Positions 6,449-11,883 of a stretch of 11,883 bases of DNA are shown piece after piece; within the stretch, counting starts at the first letter, position 1; every line of letters begins with the position of its first letter. The notes under the pieces are model-generated. The model was given only the letters and a program-made list of their open reading frames with translations. It was not told the origin of the DNA and did not search any database. The stretch covers positions 1-11,883 of the forward strand of contig VSOD01000094.1 in assembly GCA_009774655.1 (NCBI GenBank), written 5' to 3'. This stretch comes from Lachnospiraceae bacterium. GTDB taxonomy: Bacteria > Bacillota_A > Clostridia > Lachnospirales > Lachnospiraceae. A program made the position numbers and the translations under genes.

Positions 6449-7282
6449 ATGCGATTAGGACTATCAAGTTCTCTCACACATCAGACCCCGGAAGAATGGG
6501 CCGGCCGCCTGTCCGCACTTGGATGCCGTGCCGTAAACTTTCCCGCAGACTACACCTGCGATCCCGCCCTTCTGGACAGATATGCCAGAGCGGCGCAGGC
6601 GCATGATCTTGTAATCGCGGAAGTGGGCGCCTGGTGCAATCCCATTTCCCCTGACCCGGAAACAAAAGCCGCTGCCCTGCTTCGCTGTAAAGAGCAGCTG
6701 CGCCTTGCCGACCGCCTCCATGCGCGGTGCTGCGTCAACGTCTCAGGCTCCAAAGGTTCCCGGTGGGATGGACCCTATCGGGAAAATATGACCGAAGACA
6801 CGTGGCAGGATATGATCCGGAGCATTCAGGAGATCATTGACGATGTGAATCCCCAAAACACCTTCTATACCATAGAACCCATGCCCTGGATGTATCCCAT
6901 GGGGCCGGATGAATATCTCAGATTGATCCGGGACGTTAACCGGGAACGCTTTGCCGTTCATATGGACGTATTCAACTGGATCACATCCGCCCAAAGGTAT
7001 TTCTTCCACGAGGAATTCATGGAAGAATGCTTTACCAAACTGGGGACCCACATTAAAAGCTGCCATCTGAAAAATGTCCACCTTTCACAGGCATTTACCC
7101 TTCAGCTGCAGGAGACAGCCTGTGAGAAAGGCGACTTACATCTGGAGAAATACGCGCAGCTGATCGAGCATCTGGATCCGGACATGCCGGTAATCATCGA
7201 ACATCTGGAAAGCGACGCGGAATATCTGGAAAGTCTGGCTTATGTGATACAACGTTTTCACAAGGCGGGATATTCCCTTTAA
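6449..7282 (+). CDS. Sugar phosphate isomerase/epimerase-like TIM-barrel protein
   Basis: This 277-residue protein starts at ATG 6449 behind AAGGAAGGAG (6432-6441); an upstream in-frame ATG at 6419 precedes that ribosome binding site and is rejected. It belongs to the xylose-isomerase-like TIM-barrel superfamily (AP_endonuc_2 type), together with IolE, IolI, tagatose/psicose 3-epimerases and the catalytic subunit of C-glycoside deglycosidases. The expected metal ligands are visible at strand ends: Glu143 in YTIEPMPW, Asp173 in VHMDVFNW, His206 in SCHLKNVH, and Glu251 in IIEHLES. His171 and His211 are nearby acid/base candidates. The protein should be a cytosolic Mn/Mg/Co-dependent enzyme. Its reaction could be isomerisation, epimerisation, dehydration or elimination on the keto-sugar made by the dehydrogenase encoded upstream. 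It is the last gene before the terminator. Despite the usual family name, the substrate need not be phosphorylated. Confidence 0.9.
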   Translation: MRLGLSSSLTHQTPEEWAGRLSALGCRAVNFPADYTCDPALLDRYARAAQAHDLVIAEVGAWCNPISPDPETKAAALLRCKEQLRLADRLHARCCVNVSGSKGSRWDGPYRENMTEDTWQDMIRSIQEIIDDVNPQNTFYTIEPMPWMYPMGPDEYLRLIRDVNRERFAVHMDVFNWITSAQRYFFHEEFMEECFTKLGTHIKSCHLKNVHLSQAFTLQLQETACEKGDLHLEKYAQLIEHLDPDMPVIIEHLESDAEYLESLAYVIQRFHKAGYSL

Positions 7283-7294
7283 GAAAAATATTGC

Positions 7295-7327
7295 GGCAGC
7301 AGACCGAAAGATTTACGGTCTGCTGCC
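7295..7327. terminator. Intrinsic terminator, probably bidirectional
   Basis: A perfect 12-bp stem, GGCAGCAGACCG (7295-7306) with CGGTCTGCTGCC (7316-7327), closes a 9-base loop 12 bases after the isomerase stop codon. The + strand tail (TCTGCTTTAAC) is only moderately T-rich. Read on the - strand, the stem is followed by GCAATATTTTTCTT, a better U-run. The structure therefore likely ends both the + strand operon and the convergent kinase gene. Confidence 0.88.
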
Positions 7328-7380
7328 TCTGCTTTAACATCCCCTGAGTGCCTGTTCTTACATTCGGATTATGCTCACTG

Positions 7381-8559
7381 TTACAAACCCCCTAAAGTAT
7401 ATTGCTTTTTCTGTCTCATCGCCATATCCTGCAATTCTTCCACTCTGCCGGTTACAGCATTCAGCAACACCTCTATACGTTCCTCATCAATAAATTTTGT
7501 CGGCACAAAAATTTCCCTTATATCATCTTTTAAATATTTTAATTCTTCAAACGGAATCCAGCTAAAATCCGAAACCAATTTCATTTGTCTTGAAACATTC
7601 GTATAAAACGGCTTTGTTTCTATTTCCTCTAACGGATTGATCACTCTTGTAAGTCTATCATGCCAGAGACTTGTTCCGCTGTCAAATACCGGAGCCGGCC
7701 CTGTCCATTCCAGGGTTTTTACATTTCGTATTGCTCCAAAATTCCCAAAGTGCCGGTCCGTGTTCGCCAATAAATAATCAAATACCAGCATATAATCAAT
7801 AAATTTTTTCATCCCCGGAATGCCAAGCCGGTCACAGGCCTTCAAAAAATGTTCGTAAGAAGAAAACTGACTGCTCTTTTTCATGCTGCGATTGATACTT
7901 ACTGCACTTACCAATTCCGTATCAACATTGATAAAATTTTCGCATACACAATAGGGAACGCCATTTTCCCAAATCACTTCGTAAGGCACATAATTTTTAC
8001 AACCAAGCCTTCGATGGAGCCTCGTTCCAAATGCTTCATTAATTGGCTCCTGCATATAAGGATTACTTCCGGACTTCACTAAACATCTTTTCGAACCTAT
8101 AATTTTCCACTTTTTTTTCAGCCATCCATCTGAAGTATTACATGGAGACATCAAATCAATTCTCTGTGCTGCCGGCTCACCAAACAGAATATTACCTACA
8201 TCATCCGAGAAATCATTTTCAAAGAAATTGATATGCTTCCATTCCACTTCACTATTTACAGATTTCATCCAGTACTGATCAGACAGACTCAGCCCATAAC
8301 ATTTTAGCAATAACTGCTCCGGATACTGAACCCCCAATTGCTCCAATGCAGTTCTAAGTCCCAATCGGCTTGCAGGAATACTTCTTCCAAGCCACCATTC
8401 GTTTAATTCTTTTTTGTTCGGAATACCGTTTTTCACATCTATTCCGACAGGCAGGAAATCCAATTCGAAGGATTTCATCACTTTTAATATTGTCGCGGTA
8501 TCATCGTCCAACTCCAGCTCTACTACAGGCATGTCTTTATTCATCAATATACATCTCAT
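7381..8559 (-). CDS. HipA-like Ser/Thr kinase-fold protein, solitary
   Basis: This 392-residue minus-strand gene has ATG at 8557-8559, with GGAGGTGG (8567-8574 on the complement) upstream; an alternative ATG at 8542-8544 lacks such a site. The C-terminal half shows HipA-type kinase features. CLVKSG has Lys162 as a candidate ATP-binding lysine, with acidic partners Glu171/Glu175. The catalytic loop DYLLANTDRHFGNFG has Asp268 and Asn273, and VFDSGTSL supplies Asp293 as the metal-binding DFG-like aspartate. The N-terminal 130 residues differ from the E. coli HipA N-subdomain and contain a GLSLSDQYWMKS segment, which from memory recurs in solitary HipA-like proteins of clostridia. HipA phosphorylates GltX or other targets and is normally neutralised by HipB; no HTH antitoxin gene adjoins this one. 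The gene is visibly AT-richer than both neighbours, which hints at horizontal acquisition. Kinase fold is likely; toxin role is uncertain. Confidence 0.83.
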   Translation of the reverse strand: MRCILMNKDMPVVELELDDDTATILKVMKSFELDFLPVGIDVKNGIPNKKELNEWWLGRSIPASRLGLRTALEQLGVQYPEQLLLKCYGLSLSDQYWMKSVNSEVEWKHINFFENDFSDDVGNILFGEPAAQRIDLMSPCNTSDGWLKKKWKIIGSKRCLVKSGSNPYMQEPINEAFGTRLHRRLGCKNYVPYEVIWENGVPYCVCENFINVDTELVSAVSINRSMKKSSQFSSYEHFLKACDRLGIPGMKKFIDYMLVFDYLLANTDRHFGNFGAIRNVKTLEWTGPAPVFDSGTSLWHDRLTRVINPLEEIETKPFYTNVSRQMKLVSDFSWIPFEELKYLKDDIREIFVPTKFIDEERIEVLLNAVTGRVEELQDMAMRQKKQYTLGGL

Positions 8560-8657
8560 CGACTTTCCACCTCCCTGATTCTACGCTGAAAAGAATTTAT
8601 GTTTTATCTCACCTTCCTTTATGTTCCTGTAAGAAAGCCTTCGTATCCTCGTACTAA

Positions 8658-8686
8658 ATTATCGATCAAAGTATTCCCTGCGGCAA
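8658..8686 (-). promoter_or_regulatory. Candidate promoter for the HipA-like gene
   Basis: On the minus strand, TTGCCG (complement of 8681-8686) and GATAAT (complement of 8658-8663) are separated by exactly 17 bases. They match the sigma-70/sigma-A -35 and -10 boxes at 4/6 and 5/6. Transcription would begin near 8651, giving a leader of about 90 bases before the kinase ATG. This was found by eye, and alternatives exist further upstream (TATAAT at complement 8778-8783 and 8827-8832). Confidence 0.35.
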
Positions 8687-8826
8687 CAGACCGCTGTTCT
8701 TTTGGCATAACAAAACCATGATATTTGAAACATCATCAACTGTATACTCTAAGGAAGTGCAGGCAGGTTTCCACCTTATTATAGAAATTTATCACCATCA
8801 TTTTACAGCAAAAATATCTATAACAA

Positions 8827-8851
8827 ATTATATCACGGAATCCTGATATAA
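8827..8851 (-). promoter_or_regulatory. Extended -10 overlapped by an 8-bp inverted repeat (possible operator)
   Basis: The complement of 8827-8835 reads TGATATAAT, a perfect extended -10. It overlaps the left arm of an inverted repeat, TTATATCA (8828-8835) and TGATATAA (8844-8851), spaced by 8 bases. A dimeric repressor bound there would cover the promoter. No clear -35 is present, which extended -10 promoters can tolerate. The downstream gene would be the HipA-like kinase, about 260 bases away. AT-rich repeats of this length can occur by chance. Confidence 0.35.
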
Positions 8852-8994
8852 ACTATCGTTTTGTAGACCATCCTCACCAGTCTCCGTCCCTGTCTGTTCC
8901 TCAGCTTTATCGACCGAGCGCCCCACTCCCCCCACCTTTCCGGAACGCATTGATTCCGGTCAATAAGCACACTCTCTCCTCTTGCCATTCTTTT

Positions 8995-11361
8995 TTAATT
9001 GCCTGTACCAAACTGCTCCCTCGCCGCCTCAAACAGATTATGAAGGTAAGGATACTCCCATATATCCGCGCCTACGTTGGGGGCCGCGTCATCGCCCCAG
9101 CTCATGCCCGGCTTACCGCCGTAATCAATGAAGCTGGCCGCCATATAGCGGACGGTATTCACCAGCACAGTGTTCGGCTCCTGTTCGCGCACGCCGATCA
9201 CTTCCGCCATATTGTCTTTGCCAAATTTAAAGAAATCTACATACTCCAGAATTTCTTCCCCCGTATCATATTCAAAGTAGTATCCATACAGGTCGCAGCC
9301 ATCCTCCATATGGCTTTTTTCAAAAGTAAGGTTCGATACTTTTCCCGGGCAAAGTTCTTCGCTGCACCGTATTGCTTCCGCCTGAAACGCTTCCCAAGCC
9401 TCCGCTTCATGGAACGGATTTTCTCCCACAGGATTTGATACCGGCAGACTGTGAATCTGATTCTCTTCCCTCCAGGACGCATAAGTCACATCTCCGTCCA
9501 GAAAATAATGGACAAACCCAGCCGGCTGTTCTATTTGGAAACTCCCTTCGGAGCACAGACCGCCTCTGGAATAGGGATCTTTGCGGATATAAAAAATCTC
9601 CGGCATAAATATCGTCTCGCCTGCCGGAAGATCATTCGGATCCTTCGGCGCATCCCCGCTCCTCACAATTTTTGTCCACTCGTATCCCGTGCCGTAAAAG
9701 CGCTCGCTGATACGCCAGAGGCAGTCGCCTTCCTGCACTGTATATTCCAGCATCCTGTCGCCTGTGAGTTTGATATAGTCTTCTGGTTCAGCCCACTCCG
9801 GCAGCTCATGAACTACCGCAAAAGCGTCCCTTCTTTCCCGCCTGGTCTTTTCCTCCTGTTCTTCCTCCGTCAGACCGTTTGCTACCGCAAGCCTGCTGTT
9901 TTCCACCTCTTTTTCCGTCCTGCGCTCAAACTGCTGCGTCTGCGGATCCCAGAGCAGATAAGTGGGCGGGGTATACTCTTCCTCCGTCGCTTTTTGGCCG
10001 TTCATATGAACCGGCGCACCAATCCGCATATCTGTATAACCGTCACCGTTCAAGTCCGGATAAGTAATCGTATCCGGCAGCTCAATGCTCAGGGATATCC
10101 TGCATTCCTGCAACGTTTCGCCACTCTCCATATCCGTCACTGTCATATCGTAGGGCTCTTCCATACAAAAGCCATTCAAGAGATAGTAGCGAAGTTCCGT
10201 ATCCTCTTCTCCGGCAGATGTTTCTTCCTCCGTGAGAGTCTCATTTTCGCTTTCCGTCAGAGAACTGGCAGCGGAAATTATAAGATCCTTCCTGAGATCA
10301 TATATGTAATCGCTATAGAAAATTTCTTCTTCCCCATCATCTTTCGCAAGTGAGAAGTGCAGGGAAAGCATCCTGCCGTTCTCCGTAAGCGGCAGCTCGT
10401 AATCCGCCTCCGCAAGCAGACCAAAATACCGCATAATCCCTTCGTCTCCGGCATATTCCCAGTTCTCATCAATTCCGCGGACTTCCAGAAAGCTGCGCTT
10501 CGGATTTTCCAGCTCGGTCAGCCGCTCATCATGGTCGATCCAGTACAGGTTTTCCTCATCCAGCCCCCAACCACTCCCCAGAATGCCGTAGCGCTGAAAA
10601 ACATCAGCAAACACATATTCCAGCGTTTCGTCGTCACCTGCCGGCGGCATGTTCAACAGGGTAAGTCCGTATGCCATCCGATCCTTTATATAAAGATTGA
10701 CCTTCGACTTGCGGCTGTGCAGATAGGAGAACTCATAGCCGTCCTTCTCTTCCAGCGTTTCCTGTATATAGTAAAACAGCTTTCCGTTGTCTGCGCTCCA
10801 TGCTGTCAAAGGATGTTCTTTCGTGTCGAATTTTCTTTGCAGAGTATGGTATAGATCGAGGGCGTAGTCGTTCTCCGTCATGGGAAAGGTATAATATAGA
10901 AAATGAAGTGAATTCCCAGTGGTTTCCTGCATGGCCAGCTCGTCCAGTGCTGTCTCCATTTCCGCAGAAGAATTGTAAAAACGCCATGTCACATCTGCCT
11001 CTCCCGCAAACTGAAAAGCCGACGGCGCATTCCACTCGGTTTCCAGCTTTTCCCCTTCATAATCCTTTATCGTAATTTCTGCACTGGCGTAAGGACTTAC
11101 GGGACTATATTCATATAGATATCCACCAAGCGCCTGCATCTCACATCTGTCATGCTCTTCCTGCCACTCTTCCGGTTCTTCCTTTGTTTCAGCGCTTTGC
11201 ATTTCTTCCGCTTTTTCTGATGGTGCCCCACAGGCCGCAAACAGCAAGACAAGCGCAGCTATACCGATGATACGGTTTGTTCTTTTTTTGTATTGCCGTT
11301 TTGTTTTGTTGGAATCCGGCTTCTCATCTTTATTGGTATTCTGATATAAATCTTTTGCCAT
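8995..11361 (-). CDS. Large secreted LysM-domain protein, probable lipoprotein
   Basis: This 788-residue minus-strand gene starts at ATG 11359-11361, behind GGAAGGA 7 bases upstream on the complement. A long basic N-terminus (residues 1-30) precedes the hydrophobic IIGIAALVLLFAAC and Cys44. The site resembles a lipobox but has Phe at -3, so lipid anchoring is probable, not certain. Residues 45-75 are an acidic linker. Residues 76-500 are Glu/Tyr-rich with no recognised domain, except an EF-hand/dockerin-like calcium loop, DLNGDGYTD, at 436-444 followed by RIGAP, as in FG-GAP-type repeats. A charged, coiled-coil-prone stretch spans 480-512. A LysM domain (about 538-587, YTVQEGDCLWRISERFYGTG through AGETIFMP) should bind peptidoglycan. 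The last 200 residues are unrecognised. The protein probably sits on the outer face of the membrane or in the wall. Function unknown. Confidence 0.85.
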   Translation of the reverse strand: MAKDLYQNTNKDEKPDSNKTKRQYKKRTNRIIGIAALVLLFAACGAPSEKAEEMQSAETKEEPEEWQEEHDRCEMQALGGYLYEYSPVSPYASAEITIKDYEGEKLETEWNAPSAFQFAGEADVTWRFYNSSAEMETALDELAMQETTGNSLHFLYYTFPMTENDYALDLYHTLQRKFDTKEHPLTAWSADNGKLFYYIQETLEEKDGYEFSYLHSRKSKVNLYIKDRMAYGLTLLNMPPAGDDETLEYVFADVFQRYGILGSGWGLDEENLYWIDHDERLTELENPKRSFLEVRGIDENWEYAGDEGIMRYFGLLAEADYELPLTENGRMLSLHFSLAKDDGEEEIFYSDYIYDLRKDLIISAASSLTESENETLTEEETSAGEEDTELRYYLLNGFCMEEPYDMTVTDMESGETLQECRISLSIELPDTITYPDLNGDGYTDMRIGAPVHMNGQKATEEEYTPPTYLLWDPQTQQFERRTEKEVENSRLAVANGLTEEEQEEKTRRERRDAFAVVHELPEWAEPEDYIKLTGDRMLEYTVQEGDCLWRISERFYGTGYEWTKIVRSGDAPKDPNDLPAGETIFMPEIFYIRKDPYSRGGLCSEGSFQIEQPAGFVHYFLDGDVTYASWREENQIHSLPVSNPVGENPFHEAEAWEAFQAEAIRCSEELCPGKVSNLTFEKSHMEDGCDLYGYYFEYDTGEEILEYVDFFKFGKDNMAEVIGVREQEPNTVLVNTVRYMAASFIDYGGKPGMSWGDDAAPNVGADIWEYPYLHNLFEAAREQFGTGN

Positions 11362-11392
11362 AGATTGTCCTTCCGACTGTCTATATGTTATT

Positions 11393-11687
11393 TTAATTTG
11401 AGCGCTTTCCTGTCTTTATAAATTCTATCAGCATTTCCACATCATCAAACTCATCATAATCACCGATAATTCCTTCAGTAAAACCATATGGCTTGATTTT
11501 GTTCAGTAATCCTCTTTTGCAATCCATTCATTTCACATGCATAACAGCCATTGCATTCAAATCCAGCCCGTTCATACATAGAAACTACTCTTTCGTTTTC
11601 AGCCACTACTTTAAGTCCAAGCTGACTGTCACTCTCCGTCCCGTTCCTCAGACAACATTCCGTGCCATTATTTAATTTTACACCACT
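11393..11687 (-). pseudogene. Degraded GNAT acetyltransferase remnant with probable frameshift
   Basis: The minus-strand frame open from 11687 to the stop at 11475-11477 contains LGLKVVAENERVVSMYERAGFE, a textbook GNAT C-terminal segment (the N..A..(L/M)YE..GF motif near acetyl-CoA). There is no in-frame start, no acetyl-CoA-binding RGxGxG/A stretch before it, and a stop at 11688-11690 just upstream. A second frame overlaps it and runs to 11393. It has an ATG at 11525-11527 but no ribosome binding site, and encodes 44 residues with a protein-like tail, GFTEGIIGDYDEFDDVEML. The simplest reading is one gene, 5'-truncated and frameshifted near 11500-11525, whose original C-terminus was the second frame. 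The alternative is a separate 44-residue gene at 11393-11527. Its end lies 31 bases before the LysM gene start. Confidence 0.55.
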
Positions 11688-11718
11688 TTACAGCTTTTTA
11701 AAAGAAATACCGTATGAG

Positions 11719-11731
11719 ACACTTTAAGTGT
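11719..11731. repeat. 13-base palindrome ACACTTTAAGTGT
   Basis: Six-base arms, ACACTT and AAGTGT, flank a single T. On the + strand it is followed by ATTATTTTT, so a 4-bp stem with a 5-base loop and U-run could act as a very weak terminator for that strand. It could also be a protein-binding site or chance. It lies between two gene fragments. Confidence 0.25.
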
Positions 11732-11744
11732 ATTATTTTTCTGT

Positions 11745-11795
11745 TTATTTTTCCGCTTTTCTCACATATTCCCATAATGTGTTATATTTACTCAT
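11745..11795 (-). pseudogene. Truncated 16-codon ORF with intact ribosome binding site
   Basis: On the minus strand an AAGGAG sequence lies 7 bases before ATG 11793-11795. The frame reads MSKYNTLWEYVRKAEK and then stops at 11745-11747, with two more in-frame stops soon after. The SKYNxLWEYV beginning recalls, from memory, the N-terminus of small Bacillota proteins of roughly 60-100 residues, so this is probably the stump of a broken gene and not a functional peptide. Its ATG overlaps the end of the upstream gene (ATGAGTAA), an arrangement typical of translational coupling. Confidence 0.4.
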
Positions 11796-11883
11796 TGCCC
11801 TTCTCCTTCTGCCCTCTCTTTTTCTTAAAAACATAAATGACAGTATTGATGATACATAACAGCACAAAAAGGCTCGTAAAGTT
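11788..11883 (-). CDS. C-terminal end of a membrane protein, 5' end outside window
   Basis: The minus-strand frame is open from the window edge to the TAA at 11788-11790 and gives 31 residues. A hydrophobic stretch (SLFVLLCIINTVIYVF) would be a transmembrane helix, followed by the basic tail KKKRGQKEKGNE, which by the positive-inside rule would be cytoplasmic. The stop overlaps the start of the next short ORF. The fragment is too short to name a family. It could be a short TM protein or the last helix of a larger transporter or permease. Confidence 0.45.
   Translation of the reverse strand, partial: NFTSLFVLLCIINTVIYVFKKKRGQKEKGNE

Larger units (their letters stand above)
8560..8994. other. 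Intergenic region with candidate minus-strand promoters and no convincing gene
   Basis: These 435 bases lie between two minus-strand genes. I see no gene with a ribosome binding site. A 29-codon minus-strand ORF (8619-8708) has an ATG but no Shine-Dalgarno sequence. The 8820-8560 part, read on the minus strand, should supply the promoter and 5' leader of the kinase gene. The 8880-8994 part is C-rich on the + strand and contains a 6-bp inverted repeat, CCGGAA (8940-8945) with TTCCGG (8954-8959), after the LysM gene. It has no U-run, so it is at best a weak terminator. Confidence 0.6.

Noticed and set aside
8685..8698. AACAG-ACCG-CTGTT hairpin as a terminator
   Set aside because: The stem has only 5 bp, the T-run is short and interrupted, and no + strand gene ends nearby.
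8619..8708. A 29-codon - strand ORF as a small antitoxin for the HipA-like protein
   Set aside because: It has no Shine-Dalgarno sequence, is too short for a HipB-type HTH domain, and contains the candidate kinase promoter.
9451..10353. A 300-codon + strand open frame
   Set aside because: It lies wholly antisense to the LysM gene, which has a signal sequence, a ribosome binding site and a recognisable domain. The + frame is His/Arg/Phe-rich low-quality sequence, typical of an antisense shadow.

Overview
The window looks like a chromosomal segment of an anaerobic Bacillota (Clostridia, most likely a Lachnospiraceae-type gut commensal). The clues are strong AAAGGAGG-type ribosome binding sites, moderate base composition, a sugar ABC importer whose ATPase is not encoded alongside it, and the protein styles; this assignment is inference. 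No rRNA, tRNA, CRISPR array or complete insertion sequence was seen.

Region 1 (2-7282, + strand) is one compact gene cluster whose 5' end lies outside the window. In order it encodes: a VOC-fold protein (5' truncated by the window edge), a lipoprotein sugar-binding protein, a MalG-type permease, a MalF-type permease, a short-chain dehydrogenase, a Gfo/Idh/MocA dehydrogenase, a second VOC-fold protein, and a TIM-barrel sugar isomerase/epimerase-like enzyme. Every complete gene has its own good ribosome binding site, and gaps are 12 to 120 bases. Three intercistronic hairpins lie inside the cluster, and a 12-bp-stem terminator follows the last gene. Together the genes describe uptake of a sugar or glycoside followed by NAD(P)-dependent oxidation/reduction and metal-assisted isomerisation, epimerisation or elimination. 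The set resembles, but does not match, known myo-inositol, 3-keto-glycoside and C-glycoside deglycosylation clusters. The two VOC proteins are the unusual part. No glycosidase, kinase, aldolase, ATPase or regulator is visible here.

Region 2 (7381-8559, - strand) is a solitary HipA-like kinase gene, visibly AT-richer than its neighbours and convergent with region 1. It has no HipB-type antitoxin next to it. The 435-base stretch behind it (8560-8994) holds no convincing gene, but has candidate minus-strand promoters and an inverted repeat overlapping a good extended -10.

Region 3 (8995-11361, - strand) is a large secreted, probably lipid-anchored protein of 788 residues with a LysM domain and a calcium-loop-like motif. 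Upstream of it (11393-11883, - strand) are remnants and fragments: a degraded GNAT acetyltransferase C-terminus with a likely frameshift, a 16-codon truncated ORF, and the C-terminal end of a membrane protein that runs off the window.
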